A stretch of 64,000 bases of DNA from Chromobotia macracanthus. Its lineage: Eukaryota > Chordata > Actinopteri > Cypriniformes > Botiidae. The position numbers were made by a program, and so were the translations under genes. Shown here piece by piece: positions 1-13,021 of the stretch (within the stretch, counting starts at the first letter, position 1; each line of letters starts with the position of its first letter). Location of the stretch: NCBI GenBank assembly GCA_036877525.1, contig JAZGTH010000015.1, positions 6,533,001 through 6,597,000 of the forward strand, given 5' to 3'. A model generated the notes under the pieces. That model worked only from the letters and a program-made list of their open reading frames with translations, was not told the origin of the DNA and ran no database searches.

Positions 1-1009
1 GATTCAGTTTACCAACAGATCTACTGTGAAAAACGAACAGTGAAATAGATATGTCCTAACAAAATGTTTAAAGATATGGGTAGGCAGTTTTGGAGAGGCT
101 ACCAATAGCAGGCTATCTATGAAAGCATAAAATCCCACCCTCCTCTCAGAGCATCCTCCAAACCAACATCTCCCCCAACAGTGTGCAGAGGTATGCAAAT
201 ACATATTTTGACAGGCAAGTAGGACATCCTATCCTATCATTCAGACCGAATGCAATGATTGGAGAAACATTTTATGATCCTGCACCTTCCACAGATAATA
301 TAAAAATATACAAAGGTATTTAGATCATTTTACTGTAAATAGAATTTCAACTAGCATATCAAAAAATGTTTCTAGAAAAGATTGCCTATCCTGCCTTTAA
401 TTACGCTCATGAATTTAGCCAGATTCAAATAAATACTGTGTGCACATGCTCTCATACTCATTGTGTGGATAGAGCCTGACTGCCCTGGTTCAGATTTTAC
501 AGAAATAGTCGTCTATGATGAGATCATCACTCACACTTGACTGAATGAGGCTGTTTTTTAAGGGTAATGTCTAAGACAAAAGCTAACTCATCAGTGATGA
601 GCAAAGACGATGGCATCAGACTTCAAAGAAAATTGCTTATGCTTCTGGATGGTATGGATAAACAAGAAAAAAGAAGGTTTACATTAATGCATTTGGCAGA
701 TGCTTTTGTCTAAAGCGTCTTACAGTGCATTTAAGCTATACATTTTGATCAGTACATGTGCTCTCGGGGATCAAACCCACAGCCTTTGTAATGCGCAATG
801 CTCTACCAGCTGAGATACAGGAGCACAGGAAGACAAAGTTCCTATCAGATATTCTTAAACTCAAAAGCACAAAACTGAGGTCTTGTTTGGCCCTGAGTTG
901 TAGCGAGATCCTCACTTGCTTTTATATTTTAAGTAATGCAATAACAACCACACTTTTTAAGTGTGACCTACTTTCTGGTTCTTCATTGTGTTGTTTCATC
1001 TTTCTACAG
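1..1009. other. Intron of sema7a (upstream part)
   Basis: No exon is recognisable here. The stretch ends in a polypyrimidine tract and AG directly before the first visible sema7a exon at 1010, so I read it as intron sequence. The exons for the signal peptide and the first part of the sema domain must lie upstream of the window. It contains one tRNA-derived SINE (see 683-825). Confidence 0.6.
683..825 (-). repeat. tRNA-derived SINE copy 1
   Basis: The segment runs from a 'TTTGGCAGATGCTTTTGTC' tail to a tRNA-like head ending in 'CTCTACCAGCTGAGATACAG'. Read on the minus strand, the head has the A-box and B-box layout of a tRNA (the complement of GGGGATCAAACCC is a TpsiC-arm-like GGGTTTGATCCCC). 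The same arrangement recurs at 4339, 21220, 30930 and 50395, so it is a dispersed SINE family and not a tRNA gene. Confidence 0.8.
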
Positions 1010-1760
1010 CAAGAGTGTGATAATTTCATCACTTTAATAAACAAGGTCGGTGACTCCTTCATGGTGTGTGGGACAAGAGCAGGTTCTCCTAAATGCTGGC
1101 TCCTGGTAAGACACTTATCTGTGATTATATATGTGCATATCACAGTCCTGAAGCAGTTTAACTCTAGAATTAGTGGTGTTGATTTAATGCAATGTTGCAT
1201 CACTATGTTGCTAAATGCAGAAATTTCAGGTTCCTGTAAAATCACATATTATGTTGTTAAGATTTACATTGGCTGTTAATTTGTATGTAAAAAGGTGCAA
1301 AACCACTGGAAGCTGTTTACCCTTAGAGCTCAGCTGAGCGAAAACTTTAAACTGTTTAACTACATTAACCTTGTGTGATGTCATCCACACTGCAGTGGCT
1401 GTGCTTTATAACCGAATGATTAAACAATTCCCTTTACCAATGGGATTAGAACCAGACAGAACAGAGAGCCATAACATTAAAGCTTTGAGCTTCCTAGAAT
1501 GATGGACACATTATATATAAGAGTACTTTCAATTGTTTCAGCACATCCTTATTCTGGTCCATCTCCCTGCTACAAAATGATGTGATTTCTCAAGGTGCTG
1601 TGTCTGTTGTTTTCTCATAAAGTCAGAGATGTACTGAATAATCTTATCATCTCTCTTACCCAGGTGAATGGCAGTGTATTGACAGACATGCAGGAGGAAA
1701 TATCAGCTTATGACATCTTGGCACCTTTCCCCTCTCAGCGTTCCATCAGCCTGTCAGCAG

Positions 1761-1794
<34 letters not shown>

Positions 1795-4700
1795 GAAGAG
1801 CAAGTGGGGGTGTTTAATTCACATTTTCATTTTGATTCTTTCATTTTGATCTTTTCATTCCTTTACTACTGTAGGCAGTTATACTCAGTACTGCTACATA
1901 ACATTCATTTAATTTTATTCTCATCTGACATTGACCTCCTGTCTCAGAAAACAGAGATCTGTTTGTTGCTGTAATGACTAGAGTTTTAGAGATCAAGGTT
2001 TTAGCATCTACATTCAGCTATAATAATGATCAAAGCATCTCAAGAACGAGATCTTGCAGAGAATAACAAAAAACATGGGGTATAAAAGGGGCCTTTCAAG
2101 AGCATTGTGGGAAGAGTTGTTCCAAATGAAAGTGAGAAACTATATCTCTTCTTAAAGGTCCACAAAGCTCTGAGTGAAGTATACATGCAGTACAGTAAGT
2201 ATTTCAAGGAGGTCTTTCATTAGAAGATACAATGTGCCAATGGAAATGTAAAATATATCCAATACCAATATAAACAGCAAGTTCTGTGGAATATAATGCA
2301 GAGAGATCTTGTCTCATCTGGCTTTTTAAATGTCAGATATGAAGTTGAATATTTGATATTCCATGTGTGGTTAGCAGAGCTAAAAGGTCAACACTGATCT
2401 TGAAAGAACTTCTGTCAATCAGTCAGTCATGGAGGACTGAAAGAGGACTGACGTGTGTGTACATGCTTAACCATATTTTGGGGATAATTTTGTACCCAAA
2501 AGTGAGCAAACGCTGACAAAACCTTCTTTTGGGACATCCTCATTTGTTAAAATGATGTACAAACAATAAAGTTTAAAAATAGTAAAAACATTTTTATGTA
2601 AATATAGTTAAAGTTAGGGTGTGGATTATGTTATAGTATTTATAAGTAGCTTTGTATAAAAACAGTCTATGGAATGTCCCTATTTAGATAGCGAAGTAAT
2701 CGTGTGTGTGTATGTGTGATTGCAGCCTTTATTTTAATGTGTTCAAACAATATGGCATGCGAACATTCAAAGTTTGTATAAACTCTTTGAATCTTTGACT
2801 GACAGGACTATTGTACAGGTTTGTCTGATGGATATACTTACAGTATCTCTTCTCTTTTAGATGGGAATCTGTATTCTGCTGTGTCAGCAGTCACAGGACA
2901 ACCTGGATCAATTCGCCGCACCTACGGATCCAAAAAGCTGCTGAAGACAGAGAGTAAATGGTTACACAGTGAGTGGGCAGAGTCATCACCCATAATGAAC
3001 TAGTGTTTTCGATAATCTCTTGTGAACTGAGCCAATATAAAATACTAATAAAAACAGCAGTGCCTTGTTTTTTAAATTCTGAGTAGAACCCTGCAACTGA
3101 CTAAAAAGTAAAACAAAAAATGTTAAATGATTGTTAAATATAAGGAAAACATAACGCGGCTGTTTGTAATTTGTGTGGCATCAAATGGAATTGCAGAAAC
3201 CTTCTTCCTGACTTCCTAAATGTTTTGATAAACGTTGTTTCACTACAAACTCACAATTCAAACAGGCAGAGCAAAATGTAGTATGACAATATGAAAATAC
3301 TATATATGATCTATACCAGAGCTCACTTCTACATGTAGGTCCAAAAATAATGCTTTTATGTACAGTGCATATCAAATGTATATCTACGTATATAAACATG
3401 CACTCTCAATCCCACAGATCCCCAGTTTGCCGGAGCTGCTGTGATGCCACACAATGACAAAATCAAAGATGAGATCTATTTCTTCTTTAGTGAGGTCAAC
3501 AGCTCAGCCAGCATAGATGAAGAGCCATACAGAGCTCGGATAGGACGAGTCTGCATGGTAACAGCCTCCTGCTTTTAACCCTTCCTGGTTCAAACAAGCT
3601 GCAGCAAGAAGTCGAGGTATTTGATACTGTGTATCTGCCCTCAGGTTGATGAGGGAGGGCTTCCTAATTTGCTGCCCGACTCCTGGACTACTTTCCTGAA
3701 GGCACGTGTGATGTGTGGGAAAGATGGAACTCCTGTACAGTACAACAACATCAAGCAAACGTTTGTCCTGACTTCTGATCTTCGTACTGGGGTATTGTAC
3801 GGCCTCTTCTCCAATGCCTGGTAGGTTGAAGTTGGACGGCATTCAACATCAGGCTGTTGGATAACAATTCTATTATTAAACTATAAACCAAAAAAATAAT
3901 CTTTCCTATTATTAACCAAAACATTCAGTTGCTGCATCTAGTTTAATGGAATCTGTTTTCCATGTGTCTGTTATTCTACAGGAACACTACTGTGGTGTGT
4001 GCATATTCCATTGAGGACATTGATCAAGCCTTTGCCACATCTAAACTTAGGGGCTATAACACACCTTTGGCTTCCCCACGTCCTGGAACGGTAAAACACG
4101 CACTCTAAACAGTGGTTCTCAGTTGTCTCACTGTCTCCCTTAACTGACACACTCCTTTCATTTCATGGATCTCTTTGCTAGCGAACTGATGATTTGAATC
4201 AAGTGTGTCAGATTAAAAATATGCAGTGCTGTGGGTCCTCAGAATTGGAGTTGAGAACCACTGCTTTACAAGATTAACTAGAAAAATGCTAAATCAGATG
4301 ACAGTGTACAAATGTTACATCCATTATGAGTGTTAAACATTTATTCATTTGGCAGATGCTATAATCCAAAGCGACTTACAGTGCATTCAAGGTATACATT
4401 GTTAATCAGTACATATGTTCCCTGGGAATCGAACCCACAACCTTTACACTGCTAATGCAATGCTCTACCAAATGAGCCACAGGAACACTTATATTCAATT
4501 AATTCTTATTTAATTAATTTTTAAACATTTTATTGCAGTCTATTACAAATGTGGTTGCTCTGGAACAGTCTCAACAACAGAACAAGCAGTTATTATTTTA
4601 ATGGAAAAAAATATCCATATTACCGTTTTGGAAACATAAGCCTTATCCCAGTCCTTCATTTCTGTGCTCCACTTTCATTCAGTGTGCTTTCAAGAACAAC

Positions 4701-6665
4701 ACAGCGGCTCATAACCAGAAGATCCTGACTGTGATCAAGGATCACCCTGAGATAGAGTACGTGATCAAGCCGGTCGGGGAGGCTCCACTGGACCTGCCTG
4801 TTCAAGACCACTTCACTCACATAGTGGCCGACACAGTCCTGGCTGTCAATGATGAGCACTACAGTGTCATTTACCTGGGCACAGGTAATGTGAAATGCAG
4901 AGAAAGGTGACAAACAGTGTATGTGACCTGTGCTGGCAAAATTAGTTGAAATGAGCACAGGCTAATTTGAGCTACAGGCAAAATAAGTGAAAAATTTCAA
5001 TTTTGGTCTAATTTGAGGTTTTCACAAAAATTAGTTCATTAAGCCTTCGCCTAATGACCCCAATGCTACAACTAGAAGTTAAACATCTACAATTATCTTT
5101 ATTAATATAATTGTTATTGGAGGTGTACCTTCCTAAATCATTCCTGTTTTAATAATCCAATAACAATTACTAAGGTTTTCTTTGCTTTCTTTAAGCATCA
5201 TTTTAAAGGATTTTTAATGGGGGATGTGAAAATCTTCTCATTGTGACTCATTTTGTCAGCACATCTCATATATTATTTGATTATTAATCATAATTAATAT
5301 AAATTATTTTCCAATACTATTACAGACAAGGGTAAAATCCTGAAGGTGTCACATACCATAGAAGGGGCTTTTATCATAGCACAGTACTCATTATTCAACG
5401 ATGACAGTCCCATCATCAACATGGCTATTGACTCCCAAAAGGTAAAACACTTCTTTAAACTCCCATATTAAAGAAGCTAACACACAAAAAAATAGGACAA
5501 TTTTGGCCTGCAGTGGTAGGGCACACTCTTCCACTGCAGTCTTGTTTTTGTCCCTTTTGTTATATTTAGCTTTGAGACACTTTTTACTCTACATTTTAGT
5601 AAGAGATGGAGTGAAAGATCGTTCACACAGATATACTTAATGATGTCTGATAGCAAGCAGATGGCAACTTTAATCTCTGTGCTCTGCTTTGCGCAGGGTC
5701 ATCTGTACGTCGGCACAGAGATGGAAGTACAGCGCCTCCCCCTGGCTGACTGTGGTCGCTACGGCGTCAGCTGCCGGGAATGCGTTCTTTCACGGGATCC
5801 GTATTGTGCGTGGGATGCGGCCAAGAGAAAGTGTACTGCTATCCCACCGGACTACAATTATTCTACTGGGTACATACATGATCATAAATGTAGCAATAAA
5901 ATAAAAATATGCGCTTTAAATGAGGTCATTATTATTCTTCTTGTAAAATTATTGTGTTCACACTCTTTGAAAACAGGAACCTTATTCAAACACTCGACCA
6001 CTCCAATGCCTCTGTCTGTGGAGATGTTAAAGGTAGGTCGTTCAGAAAGACCAACAGGTAGTTTTTTAAAGACTTAGGCCAAATCTTTACACCTTTCAAC
6101 CTAAACACAGTCTAGATAGATAGATATATAGCTGATTGCATTACAGATTCATATATATTGCTTCCAGCTCATATTTCTGTTAACACTTTCCCTGACAACC
6201 AGAGGTGATGAGACCATTTTTACGGGTTGGTCATGTGACGTTCCACATATACCCTATGACCCATTGTGTTTCTACAAGAAATGATTTGACTGTATTTTCC
6301 TCTTACCCTGACATACAGCTCCAAAAGCACGTAGCACCATCCCTAAAGAAGTGTTAGTGGATAAAGATGGACCAGTCATGCTACCGTGCCCTGTGCGTTC
6401 CTATCACGCCAAATACCGGTGGGAAAAAGACAACTGCATTAAGCAATACCCCTGCACCATATCTGGCTCCTCCTGTGTGCTGGCACCCACCCCCGAGCTG
6501 CCCCTGAAGGAAGGTGTGTTCCGTTGCGTGGCTGAGGAGAGTGGCCTCAAACAGGAGGTGGTGTCCTACAAGCTGGTGTTCAATGGTGGGCCCCTCTCCA
6601 CCTCTCTAGCCTCCACCCTGGGCTCAGCTCTCCTGCTGGCTGCTGCGACACTTTGGGTCCTGTAG
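1010..6665 (+). CDS. sema7a: Semaphorin 7A, 3' eleven coding exons (5' end outside window)
   Basis: This is the partial gene of a GPI-anchored semaphorin, a cell-surface guidance and immune ligand whose family acts through plexin C1 and beta-1 integrins. Coding exons: 1010-1105, 1664-1760, 2861-2968, 3418-3557, 3645-3820, 3982-4090, 4683-4884, 5326-5441, 5697-5869, 5977-6032, 6319-6665. All junctions are GT-AG, phases agree, and 539 residues result. Domains in order: most of the sema beta-propeller (landmarks ECDNFITLI, CGTRAGSPKCW, GLFSNAWN, RGYNTPLASPRPG), a cysteine-rich PSI domain (DCGRYGVSCRECVLSRDPYC), and one Ig domain (MLPCPV to FRCVAEE). The protein then ends in a short hydrophobic tail (SALLLAAATLWVL) with no cytoplasmic region. 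That ending fits a GPI signal and argues against class 4 semaphorins, which have a tail. Exon similarity along the whole sema domain also points to Sema7A. The mammalian RGD position reads MVD here. Confidence 0.88.
1762..1790. repeat. (GA)n microsatellite at a splice donor
   Basis: About 14 GA units start within the donor of sema7a exon 1664-1760: the exon ends GCAG and the intron begins GTAGAGAGAG. Confidence 0.9.
4110..4263. mobile_element. Short hAT-like miniature element
   Basis: Terminal inverted repeats CAGTGGTTCTCA and TGAGAACCACTG bound a 154-bp AT-rich body in a sema7a intron. The CAG...CTG ends and small size fit non-autonomous hAT elements. I see no convincing target-site duplication. 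Confidence 0.7.
4339..4487 (-). repeat. tRNA-derived SINE copy 2
   Basis: This is a nearly full-length copy of the family at 683. The tail is 'TTTGGCAGATGCTATAATCC' and the tRNA-like head includes GGGAATCGAACCCACAACC and ends near GAGCCACAGGAAC. It lies in a sema7a intron. Confidence 0.85.
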
Positions 6666-9365
6666 TTTGAAAGGAAACCAAATGAGTGAAAGTTTTGCGC
6701 TAAGGTCAGCAAAGCATGAATACTTAGGCCTGTCTAACTAAACTGCAGGGGAGAAGCTGCTCTCTGTATAAACTGTGTTTCTTGTTTCTTATCTGGAACA
6801 ACCACGTTTATTGTTTTAGTTTTAAGGGCCGAGAAAATGCCTGAGATTGTCTCATTTTGCGAAATGCTTTATCATACCGAACTCCAGTGTTATGTATACC
6901 ATAAACATATGTAAGTGAAATATGCCATCAGCCTGAAAGCAAACATCAGATCTTAACTATATATTCAAATATCTAATACATGGGATTTGTACTGCATCAT
7001 ACATGCTTGCAAAATGTTTGTGCCATCTTTCAGAAGTTTCAGAGGATCGCTTTGCTAACAATCTTCAGATGTGGAATCTAGATTCATATCTTGGTTAGTT
7101 TTCTGCAATATACTATAATTTTCATGAGTATCTAAAATTGGCGAGTTACAGATCTGTTAAGAATGGGGTATTGTTGAAAAATGAATATGCTGTTAACAGT
7201 ATTTTACATTGTGTGCCATAAGGAGAGTTCCAAAGCCTTAAAACAAGGATGATTTTTCTGAAAGCTGTAAGGGTCTCATCGTAAGCACAACTCACAAACA
7301 GAGCAGAACCTGCTGGTTTTACCTTAAACATTCAGTGTTCTGGCCCGACAAAGACTGACAAAGAGCTGAAGACACTAGAAAGGATATTTTTTTAGCTTAT
7401 CAGGTCATTTAAAATTTGAATTTTTAAAATTTGAATTTTCAAATTTTAAATTCAAATTTCCAATTCCATAAATGACATCACTGAAAGCAGAAAATTGACA
7501 GTGAACCAATACATCTTTAACCCATTTTTGCTCAATGGGTTGACAATAAATACAGAAAGTTTTATGGTATGTTACTGTGTTGAACAAATGAACTTACATG
7601 ATGCCCATATTTTTCATGTTCATGAATCATTTCAAACATTTATATTGCATTTGTTTTAAATGATTTAGTGGCCAAACGATATTGAATAGATGTGACAGAC
7701 GTAATAGAGTTGTATTTTGCGGTTTCAGTGAAAAGCAGCTAGTGGTCAGTCTTACTGTAATTATACTGTAATGTTGATTTCATTGTAATGCTCTGCATAT
7801 GCTGATCTTAACCATTGCTGCCTATGGGAAAAGAGGATTTTCACGGTGTATCTAAATAGCCATCATGCACCAGGGTGTAAATCTGTCACCATTTGGTTTT
7901 GTATCATTTTATTTCATCTTTAATGGCCGTCAATAAAACCTTAAGCTAGCTATCTTGCCCACGTTACAAAAGTGGAGGAAAAACTTAAAAGACATACATA
8001 TACTTAAAAGAGATCTTACTTTATAACTAGCACAGTTCTAGTTTTCATCTGCACCTCTAACACCCCCCACCCCACCATAAAATTTCTGTTTTTTTATTCC
8101 TCTCTCAAAGCAACTGACCCCAAATGCCATTTCTGTTTTTAACCTTGTTCTTTTCTCACTGTATTTTGGGAAAAGAAATGAGAATGTGTACAGTGTAATG
8201 AACGAATTGATCACCAATTAACCAGAAGTGCATTGTTTTTACATATGTAATTTTAATTGTTTCTTTGTTGTTGGTAATGTTGTGTTATTCAGCTTCTTGC
8301 GCTACTAATCTTTATTTTGAACATGATTTGATTACTCTCAGTTTTAAACAGGAGCGCTTAAAGGAGCCGCGTTTGTTTACTGAAGTTTTGTTTATTCGTA
8401 CATCAATGTGGATCTCTGGGTTGCTGTTTGGACATTCTAAGAAAAGGTTCAAGTGTCATAAAGCCATGTAAATAGTCCAGGGACTAACTGCAACATCTCT
8501 CTACACATTAATGCATTAGCTGCTGATGCTAGCTTGTGCTAACCTTCTGTTTGCATGCTGAATGCCACAGCTCCGTCGCCCTCTCTGTGTACTTGTCTCT
8601 TCGTATCTTGGCCTAATGTGCTACACTGCACTAAACGCAGGAAAATTGTAGTGCCAAATGGATGTTGTCTCATTTTGTTAGAGAGCTTTTCTAATGTTTC
8701 CACTGTGCTTTTTTGCCAAATGTTGACCTTTTCTGACACACACATAGTTGAAACTAGATACACAGACACCTTTGCCAATACAAATGACATTCAATAGAGC
8801 ATTCATTTGTGTAAATTAGCTAGTACCAACTAGAAAAATGACCCTCATATGTTTAGTTTCTGTTAGTTCATCAGTGTTTTTCACTGTAAATGCTGTTGTG
8901 GAATCTTTAAGATAATTATGTTTTGATTGTCATTTGCTGGTTCTTTTTTTATTATTATTTTGCCCAATACTTCTGGCAGTGAGTGTTTTCCAATGTAGAG
9001 ACACTTAGCACAGTCTACTGCTCAAAGTATCTTGCAGTTGTGTAGGTATACACTTAATTCATATGGTTACCAAACATTTACGTTTTTGTTTATCTAAAGC
9101 AAGGGTGTCAAACTCCGTTCCTGGAGTGTCCTACAGAGATTAGCTTCAACCCTAATTAAACACATCTGGTCCGACTAATCAAGGTCTTCAGGATTACTAG
9201 AAACTTACAGGCAGGTGTGCTGGTTGAAGCTAAACTCTGTAGGACACTGACCCTCCAGGAGCTGAGTTTGACACCCATGTTCTAAAGGGACTGATGACAT
9301 TGTAAAATACAGAAATACACAATTATACAATAACGGTCCCCCTGAAAATGTGCATTACAATAAAG
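6666..9365 (+). other. Likely sema7a 3' UTR and downstream DNA
   Basis: There is no coding sequence after the sema7a stop. AATAAA signals lie near 7545, 7932 and 9359, any of which could end the transcript. An AT-rich inverted repeat (TTTAAAATTTGAATT against AATTCAAATTT) lies at about 7410-7465. The hAT-like element at 9100 would sit within the longest possible UTR. Confidence 0.4.
9100..9279. mobile_element. hAT-like MITE, family B copy 1
   Basis: A 180-bp near-palindromic element with termini CAAGGGTGTCAAACTC and GAGTTTGACACCCATG. It is flanked by an 8-bp direct repeat with one mismatch (ATCTAAAG at 9092-9099, TTCTAAAG at 9280-9287), the target-site duplication length of hAT transposons. 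Related copies lie at 13991 and 63204. Confidence 0.85.
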
Positions 9366-12180
9366 GTAAACATACTCTCCTGTACCTTGTTTTCTTTTTT
9401 TATTGTGAAGTGTTTCAATGACTGTGTGATTGATTCAGCACCAGTACTGGGGTATATTAAACTTTAGATGAGCCATGTGGCAGTTCCCAAGTTTCTGCCA
9501 TCTCTTATCCAGAGTATAATAATGTACTGTAGATCATTTTCCCTCTATGCCAAAGCCTCTATTGCTACTAAACCAAATCACTTCAAGGTTTGCTCTGAGG
9601 CCAGCAATACTAGTATGCACTAAACTCCTTTAGGCACTACAGTTCTGCTGAGAAGTTCTTACTGAAGAAAGTTATAAGTAAAGTAACATGGCACCACTTT
9701 GCTATTTTATAATATAAGAGAATCTCTGTATTATATTTTCCATTGTTAAGTGAAAGACATGTCAATTAAACAAGATGTACATTTGGTAAAAATGCACTAA
9801 TTGCAAGCCAGTTCTTCTAAAGCAGCCCTGAAGAAGCCCAGTCTTGCAACCCCTGGGTAACCAGTCTAGATCTTTAGTACTACAACTAGCCCATATGAAA
9901 AGAAGGGAAGTATATTCTGCATTACCCTTGAGCAATAAGCCCAATTGTTGCCTATAGTAAAGACTACAATTAGAGTGTCTCCCTGCATGTACTGCAGAAT
10001 ACAAATAAAATGGACACATTCTGTTGAATGTTGACTTACAATAAGCACATCACAGATTCAGCTAATAAAAGTACCCCTCCCCCACATTGTATTTTTTGGT
10101 TTCAAACCGCAGAACCCTTGCTTCATCAACAAGTTTTTCATCACTTATTTTGATGTAAATATAACTAAAATGTTTAAAAAAAACAAGATCGAGGCACCTG
10201 TCTGTCACGAATATACCGCAAAGGATGCGGGCAGCTTGACAGAGCTTTAAATCCTTTCTGAATTTGCTGTATAATTTATATTTTTGGAGGATAAAGGAAT
10301 GATGTTGTCCATAATTGTGATATTAATCATGACATTTCATAAAAACAAGGAATTTTTTTGTATTGTTCAAACAGCGTACAGATTGTTTCTCATGGCACTA
10401 TTTGGCACTAAAAAGAATTACGTTTTTTTGCTGTGTAATGCAGAGTAAAACTATTGTGAAATTCTCTGACACAACATGATACTGTTTCATTTATTCCAAT
10501 AACTATAAACAGAGATGCTGTAGCAAGGTGTCAACCTGAAAGAAACCAGTTGTTGTATGAGAATCATAAATCAATCACGACTCTTATTATTGAAAATTAT
10601 TACAGAAAATAGTTCCAATATTTTCTTTGCCTTTTAGGTAAACACCAAAATGAGTTTCTGAGTCTGATTTGCTTTCTGTTCCTTATCCATGTCCTCTAAA
10701 TAAAGCATCCTTACAACTCGCATAAAATGATGAAACTGTTAGGATTCCAATAGTATCAAATATTGAATTTATACCCCCTCCTCTTTTCTTTCAGATGTAA
10801 ATGAAAGAAATGCTCTGCTTCTGAGTCATAAAAAAAATTAATTTGAATAAGAAAGTGCTAAAGTCCCCAAAGTGCTAAAACGCTGTACACATTTCTACAC
10901 TATTCAAATAGGTAAGACAAACACAGACACACACTGCAAAACTTATCTGCAGTGACCCCAGCAACCCGCAGAGCTTCTTCTGGATCCAGCTGAGGAGCAT
11001 GCTAGGAAAACCAAACATTATGAGAGAGGGTACAGCAAGCCGACAGAGCCGTCTGTCTTCAGTGAGGTCAGTGTCCTTGATCGAGGTGCCACTTGAGAAC
11101 CAGACATCTGCAGGCACTAAAGAGAAAGATAAAGATGACCATAATGTTTGGAGAACATGCAGAAGGACACACTTAAGATGACAAGTGGCAGAGATGACTA
11201 CCAGACAGAAGAGGCTTGATTTTATTATCCTACTTGCAGAAAGAAAAAATAACAAAAATGCATTATCACAACATTACTGCAGGCTATTTGCAATGTTGCA
11301 TGAAGCATGAATGTTGCATTGAATGAAGTATGCAGAGTCTTGTATATGTGAAAATTTATTTAAAGATGAAGTCCTTACTGTCATATTTACAATTATAAAT
11401 GAAAAAGCATTGAAGTTCTCCTTTCTGTATCTAATAATCAATACTTCTTGCATCTTATTGACATTAACAACACTAAAGGCACCAAAATAATCTTTCTCAA
11501 AGCAGTTTCAACATTCCGTTGTCATGATTGTATTTTTTATCTTTAGTATTATAGAGTATTCATATTTATTTTAAAATTCAAAGGAAGAACACAAACATTA
11601 TAATGCACGATAAAAGTGTTGAACAGATGGAAGATCGACAATCGAGCTGTGAGTGATTTATGTTATCTGAAAGCATGGAAACATGTACTGACTTAAAATG
11701 AATGAGGAAGATCTTGACTCATCAGTTTGTTGGGGTGAATATTACTGCACTGACTACCCTTTCGTATCAACCACAAAACAATTTTATAAAATGAAGAAAT
11801 GCCCCAAGTAAGAAATGAGACTGAATGATGACAGGAATTAAAGTAATCAGTTTGCATTGCTTCAATGTTGCACTGAAACAAGAGATCCAACACAGGATTA
11901 CATGCTCTCTCAATGAACCATTATTAACCTAACAGGAATCACTATAGCAATACGTAGATTTACTTTATATCTAGATTCTTCTTATTTGACTAGGGTTTGG
12001 CCTAGTCTTATTATTGCTTTAAAAGCAATTATTTCTTTAAAAGCAGTTGCATTAGAATGACGCATAATATTTATTTGGTGTAAAGGCTTAACTATTAACC
12101 TCTGTTAATATATATTCATTAAAAGACGATCCCAATCTTTTAATGACCATTAGAAGATCAGATTATGTTTGCAAGTTTAG
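9366..12180. other. Intergenic DNA, no gene recognised
   Basis: AT-rich spacer between sema7a and s100a1. The open frames are short, lack family similarity and overlap on both strands. I see no repeat family shared with the rest of the window here. Confidence 0.5.
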
Positions 12181-12297
12181 ATGGTTTGGGTTTATATGGG
12201 CAGGCGGCTCCACCTCATTCCCCCGCACAGGTGAATTGACGCTATTTAATGAGATGCTTTCAGATACTCCACCATCAGCTGCTGCTTCCTTTACACG
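12181..12297 (+). promoter_or_regulatory. Candidate s100a1 promoter and non-coding exon 1
   Basis: A TATA-like TTTATATGGG at about 12190 is followed by a GC-richer stretch. A good donor (TTTACACG|GTAAGT) lies at 12297/12298. S100 genes typically have a non-coding first exon, and the coding exon at 13364 has its own acceptor before the ATG, so this is the likely 5' exon. The exact transcription start is not visible. Confidence 0.55.
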
Positions 12298-13021
12298 GTA
12301 AGTTGTTCGGTATTTTTATAGTATAAAACATTATAGTATCTCGATTACACGAGGGTTATAAAAAAATAGACAGCAGTTACGTATCTGTGTGAATTATTGC
12401 ATGCATATGCAAAACAGTGCGGTAATATGCAAGCATGCATTTTTATGTAAACGTAGCGGGCAAACTCTTCTGAGCCTGAGAAATTAAGTTGTTGTATTGC
12501 AGCGTCTTATTGTTTGCTGTTTGCATACACCGCAGGTTACAAACTAGATTTTTACCATTAAATACAGAGGATTGTGTACAGTGTGACTATTACAGTGTTT
12601 GGTTTGATGTCATATCTGTTATTCCCCACCGTTTGCATGAGACTTCAGCATTAACAATTGTTTATTTGAGCCCTTTAACAGTGAGCACAAAAGAAATGCA
12701 GTCCTACATGCATTGATGCTGAATGGTCAGTCTCAGTGCCTTTAGTTTATACAAAAGTCTGATTGAATAATTGATGTATACCTGTCTTGTTTGTCCCAGC
12801 TACTCCTCATTAGCCTGCCACGGCCAAAAGGCCTGTTGCCACACAGATATTAGATCCTCCAGTGGGGTGGGAGGAGAGGCACTGGGGTCAACAGACACTA
12901 GCAGGCATGAAGGGCCACGTTCTCACAGAATGATCTTTATAAATTCCTGTTATCTTAAAAAGCACATTTAGATTGAAATACCATGTCATTTTTCCATGCA
13001 GTGTCAGTTCAAGTAGATGCA

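Noticed and set aside
758..1279. 173-codon open frame on the + strand
   Set aside because: It runs through a SINE, an intron and the first visible sema7a exon. Only 1010-1105 is coding, bounded by AG and GT.
4339..4487. tRNA gene on the minus strand
   Set aside because: The tRNA-like head is attached to a fixed non-tRNA tail and recurs four more times in the window, so it is a SINE.
6319..6665. Class 4 semaphorin (sema4a lies near this synteny group in human)
   Set aside because: The protein ends right after the Ig domain in a hydrophobic tail with no cytoplasmic part, and sema-domain landmarks fit Sema7A better.
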